From: Actinobacteria bacterium HGW-Actinobacteria-1
Lineage (GTDB): Bacteria > Actinomycetota > Coriobacteriia > Anaerosomatales > Anaerosomataceae
Length of the DNA: 64,000 bases
Reading direction: 5' to 3'
Assembly: GCA_002841355.1 (NCBI GenBank)
Contig: PHFB01000002.1
Location: 203,816-267,815, forward strand
Within the stretch, counting starts at the first letter, position 1, and every line of letters begins with the position of its first letter. The notes beneath the pieces were generated by a model that saw nothing but the letters and a program-made list of their open reading frames with translations, was not told the origin of the DNA and made no database searches. Below are positions 35,082 to 43,184 of this stretch, one piece after another. Made by a program: the position numbers and the translations under genes.

Positions 35082-36164
35082 ATGCGAGGGACTCGGGTTC
35101 TTGTGTTGGTGCTGGGGTGTGCGCTCGTAGCGACAGCGTTGGCTGGTTGCGGCGGAGGCAGCTCCAAGGGCGGAACGAGCTCGAATGCCGAGACGCCTAA
35201 GCTTCCCAAGGCGTTTGCTGCGGCGGGTGCCGGCTCCGACCTCGCGATCACCGCGGAGGGCGGTGGCGTTGCGGTCGACACTGGCGACGCGAAGGCCGCT
35301 GTGAGCATTCCGGCCGGCGCCGTTGCCGCTGGCGCCACCTGGAAGGTCGTCCCGCTCGCCTCGGCACCCTCGCTTGCCGAGAAGACCCTCTGCCCCGGCA
35401 TCTACGTCGACACTGCGGGTACTGAGCCGAGCGCCCCGTGCGCGGTCGGGTTCTCGCTCCCCGGTACCGCGTCGCCCGACGCGTGCATCGTGAAGCTCGC
35501 CGAGGACGGCTCGATCGCGCAGGTCATGGCGACCACCCGCGTCGAGACCGGCGGGCGTACGCTGCTCACCGCGTACGTCGACGGCTTCTCCGCCTACACT
35601 ACGGCCGAGGAGGACGCCGCCGCCCGCGACAAGGCGTTCGTCGATCGCGCGAAGGCGAAGGGCCAGCAGGTCGACTGGACCATCAAGGCCGGCGGTACCG
35701 AGACGCAGAACAACATGGGCTGGAAGTTCGAATACGAGCTCGACCTGTTCGCTTCCGGTGGCGACGTGGGCATGGGCGGCCTCTACAAGGGCCACGGCTA
35801 CCTGTCGATCAAGGGCGAGTACACCGAGAACATGGGAATCGTGCAGGGTTTTGGCAAGATCTCCGGCATCGGCCGAGACGAGGACCTGTCCTTCTACATC
35901 GTCGACGCTCCGCTCGCCGACCTGCTCACCGGTGAGTCCGTTGGCGACCCGATCATTTCGGGTTCTGGCATCATGCGCGGAAAGGGGATGGCGTCGCTTA
36001 ACATGTCGGCGGTCGCACCCAACGTCCAGGGCCAGTACGACAAGAACAACGTCGAGGGCGACAGCCCCGTGCCATTCAAGATCGAGGTCGCTGGCGAGGA
36101 TGTGAAGATCTACATCGACAACGTCGGCATCTTCCCGGGCAAGATCCTGCGCACGACCAAGTAG
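35082..36164 (+). CDS. Lipoprotein of unknown function
   Basis: A 360-residue exported lipoprotein with lipobox LAGC (Cys about residue 23) and a Gly/Ser-rich spacer. Residues about 50-175 hold a ZU5-like beta segment with V-S-I-P-A-G-A-V and a later V-D-G-F-S-A-Y-T. Residues about 195-360 are a beta-rich domain, unidentified. ATG 35082 follows AGAGGGGGGATC. It ends 2 bases before the tail of the convergent tetR. The function cannot be inferred from sequence. Confidence 0.65.
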   Translation: MRGTRVLVLVLGCALVATALAGCGGGSSKGGTSSNAETPKLPKAFAAAGAGSDLAITAEGGGVAVDTGDAKAAVSIPAGAVAAGATWKVVPLASAPSLAEKTLCPGIYVDTAGTEPSAPCAVGFSLPGTASPDACIVKLAEDGSIAQVMATTRVETGGRTLLTAYVDGFSAYTTAEEDAAARDKAFVDRAKAKGQQVDWTIKAGGTETQNNMGWKFEYELDLFASGGDVGMGGLYKGHGYLSIKGEYTENMGIVQGFGKISGIGRDEDLSFYIVDAPLADLLTGESVGDPIISGSGIMRGKGMASLNMSAVAPNVQGQYDKNNVEGDSPVPFKIEVAGEDVKIYIDNVGIFPGKILRTTK

Positions 36165-36166
36165 AC

Positions 36167-36793
36167 CTATGCGTGCCAGCCCATGATCGCGAGCATGGCA
36201 TCCACGGTCGTCTCATCGGTCGGCGCGCTGCCGAAGACCATCGACGTCATGAAGTGACCGACGAACTGGCTCATGAACGCGCGAATACGCTCGGCAGTCT
36301 CTTCTGCGGTGAATGTAAGCCCGAAGTAGCCGTCGACTCGCGGAACGAGTTCGCCGAGCATCTCGGCCATCGGCAGCGCCAGGTGCGCGCGAAACGTGTT
36401 CAGGAAGACCCCGCTGTGCGGTGCCGAGACAAGCAGCATCCGGACGACCGGGCTCTCGCTCCCTTCGGACGCCACGCGACGCGCCTCGATGAGGCCGCGC
36501 AGCGACTCACGGAGGTTCTCGGGCCGGACGCTGGCGACCATCTCGCGCGCCATGCCCACGATGCGGTCGCCAGCGAGCGCGACGAGCTCCTCGAAGAGCG
36601 CCTCTTTGCCAGCGTAGTGGCGGTAGAGCGCTGGCTCGCTCACGCCGACCGCGGTCGCGATCTCGCGCATCGTACCAGCCTCGTATCCCTTCTCGGCAAA
36701 CACACCGAGCGCGGCGTCGAGGATCTCGCCTCGGCGACCGTCGACGAACTCCGAGAAGTACCGCACAGGCGCGTCGACGGGTGGCAAGATCAC
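36167..36793 (-). CDS. TetR-family transcriptional repressor
   Basis: A 208-residue regulator with an N-terminal TetR helix-turn-helix (I-L-D-A-A-L-G-V-F-A-E-K-G-Y then T-x-R-E-I-A-T-A-V-G-V-S-E-P-A-L-Y-R-H-Y, about 24-62), and an all-helical ligand-binding C-terminal part. GTG 36793 overlaps the stop of the preceding ABC ATPase (GTGA, 36790-36793), so it is the last cistron of the exporter operon. It most likely senses an exported compound and represses the operon promoter at 43082-43109. Confidence 0.88.
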   Translation of the reverse strand: MILPPVDAPVRYFSEFVDGRRGEILDAALGVFAEKGYEAGTMREIATAVGVSEPALYRHYAGKEALFEELVALAGDRIVGMAREMVASVRPENLRESLRGLIEARRVASEGSESPVVRMLLVSAPHSGVFLNTFRAHLALPMAEMLGELVPRVDGYFGLTFTAEETAERIRAFMSQFVGHFMTSMVFGSAPTDETTVDAMLAIMGWHA

Positions 36794-37794
36794 GAGGAGG
36801 CCTCCTTCTGGCGAGTCACGAGGTGGACGAACGCGTCCTCGAGCGTCGGCTCCACCGGCTCCACGCTGTGCACGTCGAACCCGAGTTCGCCGAGGAGTCC
36901 CGGTAGGTCCGCCTCGGCGGCGGTGCGCTCGCCGATGTTCACGTGGACGAGCGAGCCCTGCATGTACGCTTCGCCGATGCCGGGTGAGCCCTCGAGCGCC
37001 GCAAGTGCGCCCTCGCCGTCGTCGACCTCGACCTGCAGGATCGTGTCGCGCATGAGCGCGCCTTTGACCTCATTCGGGGTGCCCTCGGCGATGATGTCGC
37101 CCCGGTAGATGAACGCGAGGCGGTTGCAGTGCGTGGCTTCGTCCATGTAGTGCGTGGTGACGAAGAGCGTCACGCCGCTCGCCGCCAAGTCGTGCAGCAG
37201 CTCCCAGAACTGTCGGCGCGCCATGGGGTCGACACCCGAGGTCGGCTCGTCGAGGAAGATGAGCTTCGGCTCGTGGATGGTGGCGCACCCCAGCGCAAGG
37301 CGCTGCTTCCAGCCCACCGACAGGTCGCCGGTCATCTCGTTCTCGCGACCGTGGAGGTCCGCCATCGTGAGGATGTACTCGCGGCGCTCGGCGAACTTCT
37401 CGTCCGAGAGACCGTAGACGCCCGCGTAGAACTTGAGGTTCTCATCCACCGTGAGGTCCTGGAAGAGCGAGAACTTCTGCGACATGTAGCCGATGTTCTC
37501 GCGAACACGCTCGGATTCGCTGCAGACGTCGTAGCCCATCACTCGCGCGCCGCCGTCCGTGGGCGCGATGACGCCGCAGAGCATGCGGATCGTCGTCGTC
37601 TTGCCCGACCCGTTCGGGCCGAGGAAGCCGAAGATCTCGCCGTGGCCCACGTTGAAGTCCACCGAGTTCACGGCTACGAAGTCGCCAAAGGTCTTTCGCA
37701 GGCCGTGCACCTCGATGGCGTGCGCGGCATCGGCCGCGGGCATGGCCGGACACATCTCGGCGGCACTCTTCTGCCAGGGGAATCGCATCGTCAC
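36790..37794 (-). CDS. ABC-2 type exporter ATPase (second)
   Basis: A 334-residue ATP-binding subunit, Walker A GPNGSGKTT (about 60-68), Q-loop Y-M-S-Q, signature L-S-V-G-W-K-Q, Walker B LIFLDEPTSG, switch T-H-Y-M-D-E. The signature departs from LSGGQ, as is common in drug-exporter ATPases. GTG 37794 and ATG 37788 are both possible starts; GTG is kept. A C-terminal accessory domain (about 260-325) is present. It probably pairs with the other ATPase and the two permeases as a split version of the E. coli YbhF arrangement. Confidence 0.88.
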   Translation of the reverse strand: MTMRFPWQKSAAEMCPAMPAADAAHAIEVHGLRKTFGDFVAVNSVDFNVGHGEIFGFLGPNGSGKTTTIRMLCGVIAPTDGGARVMGYDVCSESERVRENIGYMSQKFSLFQDLTVDENLKFYAGVYGLSDEKFAERREYILTMADLHGRENEMTGDLSVGWKQRLALGCATIHEPKLIFLDEPTSGVDPMARRQFWELLHDLAASGVTLFVTTHYMDEATHCNRLAFIYRGDIIAEGTPNEVKGALMRDTILQVEVDDGEGALAALEGSPGIGEAYMQGSLVHVNIGERTAAEADLPGLLGELGFDVHSVEPVEPTLEDAFVHLVTRQKEASS

Positions 37795-37804
37795 AGTCCG
37801 TTCA

Positions 37805-38923
37805 TCAGTCGTTCAGCTGCTTGCGGAAACGCGAGAGCCCGAAACCGAACACCACCGCTGCGAAGAGCGCCATCGCGGCGAACTGCGGCCAGAGCGCGGC
37901 GAATCCCGAGCCCTTCATGAAGTTCGAGCGCACGATCACGACGATGTAGCGCAGCGGAATCAGGTACGACAGCGGGTACAGTACCGCCGGCATCGATTCG
38001 AGCGGGAAGACGAAGCCGGAGAGCATCATCGAGGGCACCATCATGAACGTCATGGCCTGCTGCGCCTGGTACCGCGTGCGCGAGAGCAGCGACACCATAA
38101 GGCCGATGCCGAGGCCCGTCAGCGCGAAGAGCGCGAGTCCCGAGCCCATCACGAGCAGGCTGCCGTTGAACGGCACCTTGAACCAGATCGTGCCGACTGT
38201 GAAGACCAGGGTGATCTGGATCGCTGCGATGAGCACGTAGGGGAGCAGCTTGCCGATGAGGTACTCGGCCCGTCCGATGGGGGTGACGAAGAGCTGCTCG
38301 AGCGTGCCGCGCTCCCGCTCCTTCACCACCGCCTGGCTCATCGTCATCTGCGTCGACATCATGAGGATGAACGCCAGGAGCGCCGGCACCATCGTGTTGA
38401 CCGAGCGGAGCGTCGGATTGAAGAGCACCCGCACCCGCGCGTCGACGCCACCCGCGCCGGAGCTCATCGGCGTCGGGTAGAGCTGTCGGCTGAGCGACGC
38501 TACCACCTGCCCTGCGTAGCCAGAGGCGACCGACGCGGTCTTCGAGTCCGAGCCGTCGACGACGATCCCCACCTGTGTCGCGCGCTTCGCGTGCACGCTG
38601 TCCGAGAACCCCTCGGGGATGATGATCGCCACCTGGGCCTTGTTGCCGTCCAGGAGCTTCTGCATCTCGGCATCGGTCGTGGGCGTGGCGACCTGCTTGA
38701 AGTAGCCGGAGTTCACGAAGCCGTCGACCACGAGGTGTGACTCGGGGCTGCCATCGCGGTCGACGACCGCCGTGCGGATGTCGCGGACGTCCGTGCCGAT
38801 GACGTAGCCGAACATGATGAGTTGCAGCACCGGCATGATGAAGATGATGGGCAGCATCGAGCGGTCCCGCTTGAGCTGCAGGAATTCCTTCCAGATGAGG
38901 AGTCGTACTCGGCGCCAGGACAT
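37805..38923 (-). CDS. ABC-2 type permease (second)
   Basis: A 372-residue permease: N-terminal helix, a large extracytoplasmic domain (about 45-170), then five helices (about 175-370). The motif R-E-R-G-T-L-E-Q-L-F-V-T-P is the ABC-2 family coupling sequence. ATG 38923 is preferred, but GTG 38932, overlapping the stop of the upstream permease, is also possible. It resembles YbhR/YbhS and probably forms a heterodimer with the adjacent permease. Confidence 0.87.
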   Translation of the reverse strand: MSWRRVRLLIWKEFLQLKRDRSMLPIIFIMPVLQLIMFGYVIGTDVRDIRTAVVDRDGSPESHLVVDGFVNSGYFKQVATPTTDAEMQKLLDGNKAQVAIIIPEGFSDSVHAKRATQVGIVVDGSDSKTASVASGYAGQVVASLSRQLYPTPMSSGAGGVDARVRVLFNPTLRSVNTMVPALLAFILMMSTQMTMSQAVVKERERGTLEQLFVTPIGRAEYLIGKLLPYVLIAAIQITLVFTVGTIWFKVPFNGSLLVMGSGLALFALTGLGIGLMVSLLSRTRYQAQQAMTFMMVPSMMLSGFVFPLESMPAVLYPLSYLIPLRYIVVIVRSNFMKGSGFAALWPQFAAMALFAAVVFGFGLSRFRKQLND

Positions 38924-38928
38924 CGCGG

Positions 38929-40056
38929 TCACGACCTCTCTCGATACAGCAGCGACGAGAGCGTGATGATCACGACCGCGTACACCGCGAGTGCGGCGAC
39001 TTGCGGCCAGAGCACGTCCCATCCGCCACCCTTGAGGAACACCGTGCGCGAGATCACCGTCATGTAGCGCGACGGGAACAGGTACGAGATCCCCTGCAGC
39101 ACCGGCGGGATGTTCGCGAGTGGGAAGACGAACCCCGAGAGCATGAACGCCGGCAGAAAGCTGATCATCATCGCGAGCTGGTTGGCGACCTCCGTGGAGG
39201 ATGCCCGTGCCGAGATGACGAGGCCCAGGCCAAGCACGCACAGCACGAACAGGAAGCTCGAGACCGCGAAGAGCACCACCGAGCCGCGGAACGGGATCTG
39301 GAAGACGAGCAGCCCGATCGCCGAGACCGTGATCACGTTGAGCGCCGCCATCACCGCCCACGGCATGACCTTGCCGATCATGAGCTCGATTCGCTTGATG
39401 GGCGAGACCACGAGCTGCTCGAACGTGCCCTGTTCCTTCTCGGAGACCAGGGTGTTCGCGGTCTGCTGCACGGTCATAACCGCGATCAGCAGCACGATGA
39501 GGCCCGGCACCAGATAGCTCGCCGACTTGCCCTCGGGGTTGTACCAGATCCGCGTGCGTGCGGAGAGCCCGCCCGCCTGCGCGGTGTTGAAGCCGCTTGC
39601 CTCGGCCCGCGAGATCGCGGTCTTTGCGCCCCATATCTGCGAGAGCCCGTTCGCATATGCCTGGCCAAGCTGTGCCGAGTTGGGCTCGGAGCCGTCTATC
39701 AGAATCTGCACGGCGCCGGCGCGGCCTGCCGCTACCGCATCGCCGAAGCCCGGACCGATCACGACGACGACGCGCGCCTTGTTCGCGTCGAAGATGCCGT
39801 CGATCTCGCTTGCCGAGGCGAGATTCTGGTTCACCACGAAGTAGTTCGACTGTTTGAGCGCGTCCACGTACTGACGGCTGATCGCCGTGTGGTCCTGATC
39901 GAGGAGCGCTGTGGGCAGATCCTTCACGTCGAAGGAGACCGCGTACGAGAACAGGAACAGTTGCAGCAGCGGCATGATGAGCACCGCGATCATGGTGCGA
40001 GGGTCGCGGACGATGTGGATGAACTCTTTGCGCGCGATGGCGTAGATGCGTCTCAT
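38929..40056 (-). CDS. ABC-2 type permease (first)
   Basis: A 375-residue permease with the same layout as its neighbour: first helix I-A-R-K-E-F-I-H-I-V-R-D-P-R-T then M-I-A-V-L-I-M-P-L-L-Q, an external domain of about 140 residues, and five helices including E-K-E-Q-G-T-F-E-Q-L-V-V-S-P. Its ATG (40056) overlaps the ATPase stop (ATGA). The pair of permeases with two ATPases fits a heterodimeric drug or lipid exporter of YbhFSR type. Confidence 0.88.
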   Translation of the reverse strand: MRRIYAIARKEFIHIVRDPRTMIAVLIMPLLQLFLFSYAVSFDVKDLPTALLDQDHTAISRQYVDALKQSNYFVVNQNLASASEIDGIFDANKARVVVVIGPGFGDAVAAGRAGAVQILIDGSEPNSAQLGQAYANGLSQIWGAKTAISRAEASGFNTAQAGGLSARTRIWYNPEGKSASYLVPGLIVLLIAVMTVQQTANTLVSEKEQGTFEQLVVSPIKRIELMIGKVMPWAVMAALNVITVSAIGLLVFQIPFRGSVVLFAVSSFLFVLCVLGLGLVISARASSTEVANQLAMMISFLPAFMLSGFVFPLANIPPVLQGISYLFPSRYMTVISRTVFLKGGGWDVLWPQVAALAVYAVVIITLSSLLYRERS

Positions 40057-41042
40057 TCGGCCACCGCCAGCACCTCGGCGTCATCCCGCCCGGGGAGCGT
40101 CGCGGTGGGGATGAGCGCGGCGAACGCCATCTCGAGGTCGGTCGCGGCGGGCCGGATGCGGCTCACCGCGAGCCCGGCGCCCTCAAGCGCCGATCGGATT
40201 TCGGCCTCGCAATTCTCGCACTCGCCGCTCACGAGCACCCGCAGGTGCTCGCCGGAGACCTCGACGCTCGTCGAGAACGGCAGCGCGCGCACGATCGGCA
40301 TCGCAGCCCGATAGTCGCTCACGTCCACTTCGATGACGCGGCCCGGCACCCGGCGCTTCATGCCCGCTGGCGTGTCGCGCAGGATGATCCGGCCTTGCGT
40401 CATGAAGGCGATCTCGTCGCAGCGCTCGGCCTCGTCCATGTACGGCGTGGCCACGAACACGGTGATGCCCTGGCGGTGCAGTCCCGAGATGATCCGCCAG
40501 AACTCGCGGCGCGACACGGGGTCGACGCCGGTCGTCGGCTCGTCGAGGAAGAGCAGGTCAGGCTCGCTGATGAGCGTCGCGGCAAGCGCGAGCTTCTGCT
40601 TCATGCCGCCCGAGAGGAACTGCGCCTGTCGCTTTGCGAACTCGGTGAGTCCCGAGAACTCCAGCAGCTTTGCCGAGCGGGACGCCATCTCCTTGCGCGG
40701 CACGCCGCGCAGCTCGGCGAAGAACTCGAGGTTCTCCTTCACCGTGAGGTCGCGGTAGAGCGAGAACGCCTGCGACATGTAGCCGATGCGCGGCTTCACC
40801 TTCGCGGCCTCGGTGCGCACCGAGCGTCCGAAGACGAGCGCATCGCCGCTTGTGGGTGCGAGCACCGTGGCCATCATGCGGATGAGCGTCGACTTGCCCG
40901 CGCCGTCGGGACCGACGAGTCCGAAGACTTCGCCTCTCGGCACCGTCATCGTGACGCCGTCGACCGCGACGGTGCCCTTGAACTCCTTGCGAAGGTCACG
41001 GACGTCGAGCGCGAACTCGTCTATCGGGGCGGGCGTGATCAC
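40053..41042 (-). CDS. ABC-2 type exporter ATPase (first)
   Basis: A 329-residue ATPase: Walker A GPDGAGKST (about 44-52), signature LSGGMKQK, Walker B LLFLDEPTTG, switch A-T-P-Y-M-D-E, where the usual switch His is replaced by Pro. Some DrrA/YbhF-type subunits share this. The C-terminal region (about 250-300) has a C-E-N-C pair. GTG 41042 overlaps the MFP stop (GTGA). The missing switch His suggests that this site could be hydrolysis-impaired and the second ATPase the active one; inference. Confidence 0.88.
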   Translation of the reverse strand: MITPAPIDEFALDVRDLRKEFKGTVAVDGVTMTVPRGEVFGLVGPDGAGKSTLIRMMATVLAPTSGDALVFGRSVRTEAAKVKPRIGYMSQAFSLYRDLTVKENLEFFAELRGVPRKEMASRSAKLLEFSGLTEFAKRQAQFLSGGMKQKLALAATLISEPDLLFLDEPTTGVDPVSRREFWRIISGLHRQGITVFVATPYMDEAERCDEIAFMTQGRIILRDTPAGMKRRVPGRVIEVDVSDYRAAMPIVRALPFSTSVEVSGEHLRVLVSGECENCEAEIRSALEGAGLAVSRIRPAATDLEMAFAALIPTATLPGRDDAEVLAVAE

Positions 41043-41806
41043 TTGAGGGTCACGTCCGCGGGCATGCCGGGCTTGAGCGCGCTGTCGGCGTCGGTGATGC
41101 GCAGGCGCACCTGGTACACGAGCTTCACGCGCTGGTCCTTGGTCTCGATGGACGCCGGGGTGTACTCGGCCTGTGAGCCGATGAAGATGACCTCCGCGTG
41201 GTACGTCTTGCTGGTGGAGTCGGTCACGAGGTCGCCTGCCTGGCCGACCGTGACCTCGCCGATGCGGTTCTCGGGCACGTAGATCGTCACCGTGAGGCTG
41301 GCCGGGTTGCTGACGATCGCGAGCGTCGAGCCGGGCACGGCGTTCTCGCCGGCCTTGAGCACCACGTTGGTGAGCACGCCGTCGATGGGCGAGCCGATGG
41401 TCGCGTAGCCCAGCTGCACCTTCGCCATCTCGACAGCGACCTTCGCCTGATCGAGCTGCGCCTTTGCCGAGGCGATCTCCGCGTCCGTCTTCTTGTCGTC
41501 CTTCGCCTGCCTATACGCGGCCTCGGCGGCGGTCACGCCCGCCTCGGCCTGCTGCACCTGCAGCTTGAGGAGCGCGGCGTCGAGCTTGAAGAGCACGTCG
41601 CCCTTCGCGATCGGCACGCCGTCCTCGGTAGGAGCCTCCACGATGCGCCCGGACGTCTGGGCCGAGATCGCGACCTGGTCGGTCTCGATCGTGCCGCTGC
41701 CGCCAAGCACATCGCTCGACGTCGACGCATTCCCGCCGAGCAGGAAGTACCAGGCGGCGACGCCTGCCACGACCAGCACGAGGATGATGGGGACGATGCG
41801 TTTCAT
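41039..41806 (-). CDS. Membrane fusion protein (HlyD/YbhG-like), second
   Basis: A 255-residue membrane-anchored periplasmic-adaptor-like protein: N-terminal helix (about 4-24), biotinyl-lipoyl half motifs (about 40-75), a helical hairpin (about 76-130), the A-P/S-x-D-G-V-x-x-x-V-x-x-x-G-E-x-V motif (here S-P-I-D-G-V) and a beta barrel. It is co-transcribed with the exporter ATPase by a 4-base overlap. In a Gram-positive-type cell it would help present substrate at the outer face. Confidence 0.87.
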   Translation of the reverse strand: MKRIVPIILVLVVAGVAAWYFLLGGNASTSSDVLGGSGTIETDQVAISAQTSGRIVEAPTEDGVPIAKGDVLFKLDAALLKLQVQQAEAGVTAAEAAYRQAKDDKKTDAEIASAKAQLDQAKVAVEMAKVQLGYATIGSPIDGVLTNVVLKAGENAVPGSTLAIVSNPASLTVTIYVPENRIGEVTVGQAGDLVTDSTSKTYHAEVIFIGSQAEYTPASIETKDQRVKLVYQVRLRITDADSALKPGMPADVTLK

Positions 41807-41838
41807 GTTCTTCAGCGCTCCTGTCTGTCCAGCGCGCG

Positions 41839-43050
41839 CTAGCTGCGCGAATCCGTCCGGATGGTGAGGTCGACCGGCGTTCCAGCCGGCGGCTGCGCGC
41901 CGGTCTTGAGGGTGATCGTGACGCGCGTGGTGCGTGTCATGTGCACCACGTCGGTGGGGAAGGTCGTGGGCGGGAACGCTGAGTCCTCGCCGATGGCGGT
42001 GACGCTGCCGTTGAGCACTGCGCCCGCGCCGGAGTCGTACGTCACCTCGGCCGGATCGCCTACACGGACGTGTGCGAGCTGCTCGGCGGTGAGGTACGTG
42101 TCAATGAGGGCCGGCGCATCCGGCGTGATGCGGAAGAGCGGCGCGTTCACCATCGCCACGCCGCCCGAGCGCCGAGCGAATGTGACCAGTCCGTCCACCG
42201 GTGCCGTGATGATCGCCGAGTCACGCCGTGCCTTCGCAAGCGCAGTCGCGATGTCGCGCGTCTCGGCCACGATGCCAAGAAGCTCCCGGCCGTTCTCGGC
42301 CTGCGTCTTCGCGTCGGTAAGCTTCGCCGAACCGGACGCCATGGTGCGAAGCCCGGACTCCATCTTGGCGATACCTGCGTCGATCTGCGCGAGACCCGCT
42401 TTCAGCTGTGGGATGAGCACTGCCGGGTTCGGCGTACCGGTGGGGAGCACCGAGCCGGGCGGTGGCGTTGGCATGCTCTCGAGTTGCGCGAGCTGCGCAG
42501 CGAGGTCGGCGCGCTGCGCCTTCGCCTTTGCGAGCGCGGCGGTGAGGTCGCGTTTAGCTTTCGCGAGGTCGGCCTGGCCGCTGTCGATGGTGTCGAGTGC
42601 GCCGACCAGCACGTCGACGTCCGCGCGCGCTTTGGCGGCGGCCGTCTCTGCCTGGCGTACGCCAAGGTCGAGCAGCGTGGTGTCGAGCCGCGCGAGCATC
42701 TGGCCCGCGACGACGCGGTCCCCCTCGGCCACGAACACCTCGGCGATGCGGCCCGAGACGGTCGGCTGCGAGGACGGAGCGGTCGCCTTGCGTGAAGCGG
42801 GCGCCTGCGACGACGTGGCGAACCCGACCGTCACGTCGATGGTGGGCGAGGCGAGTGCCGGTGCGCGCACGACGTACGATTGTGCGCGCACGTCGCCGGC
42901 GACCTGGAGGTAGCCGCGATCCGCACCGCTCTGGCGCTGGAAGTACGCGACTGCGACGCTTGCCACGCCGAGAAGCGCGAGCACCAGAACGACTATCGTG
43001 AGTCGCCGCTTGATGTCCGTGTTTGCTGCTGTCGTGCGCCGATCGCTCAC
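41839..43050 (-). CDS. Membrane fusion protein (HlyD family), first, with long coiled-coil hairpin
   Basis: The first gene of the exporter operon, 403 residues from GTG 43050. N-terminal membrane helix (about 15-33), lipoyl half motif (about 80-115), a long Ala/Lys-rich coiled-coil hairpin (about 110-265) interrupted by a Pro-rich tip, second lipoyl half with I-T-A-P-V-D-G-L-V, then a beta barrel. An in-frame ATG at 43086 is rejected because it lies inside the TATGTT -10 box of the promoter. Two different adaptors in one operon are unusual; they may form a mixed ring. Confidence 0.83.
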   Translation of the reverse strand: MSDRRTTAANTDIKRRLTIVVLVLALLGVASVAVAYFQRQSGADRGYLQVAGDVRAQSYVVRAPALASPTIDVTVGFATSSQAPASRKATAPSSQPTVSGRIAEVFVAEGDRVVAGQMLARLDTTLLDLGVRQAETAAAKARADVDVLVGALDTIDSGQADLAKAKRDLTAALAKAKAQRADLAAQLAQLESMPTPPPGSVLPTGTPNPAVLIPQLKAGLAQIDAGIAKMESGLRTMASGSAKLTDAKTQAENGRELLGIVAETRDIATALAKARRDSAIITAPVDGLVTFARRSGGVAMVNAPLFRITPDAPALIDTYLTAEQLAHVRVGDPAEVTYDSGAGAVLNGSVTAIGEDSAFPPTTFPTDVVHMTRTTRVTITLKTGAQPPAGTPVDLTIRTDSRS

Positions 43051-43081
43051 GCCGTTCCCGTCTCCGTAGTTATCGCTCACT

Positions 43082-43109
43082 AACATACGCCGTGTACGTC
43101 GTGTGTCAA
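43082..43109 (-). promoter_or_regulatory. Strong sigma-70 promoter of the exporter operon
   Basis: On the reverse strand, a perfect TTGACA (43109-43104), a 16-base spacer, and TATGTT (43087-43082). Directly downstream, GTTAGTGAGCGATAAC (43085-43070) has GTTA/TAAC ends and could be the TetR operator. Transcription would start near 43074, so translation must start at GTG 43050 or later. Confidence 0.7.
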
Positions 43110-43184
43110 GCCGAGAGTGTGACGACCACGTGCGGTCGGGGTACCAGCCATAGTGGGGCGATTCGGGGCAAGGGGGGCTTAGCC

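Noticed and set aside
39001-40314. A 437-residue forward frame inside the exporter permease genes
   Set aside because: Arg/His/Asp-rich shadow of two permeases with clear membrane profiles and coupled overlaps.
43084-43086. ATG 43086 as start of the first membrane fusion protein
   Set aside because: It lies within the -10 box of a strong promoter, so it would not be in the transcript.
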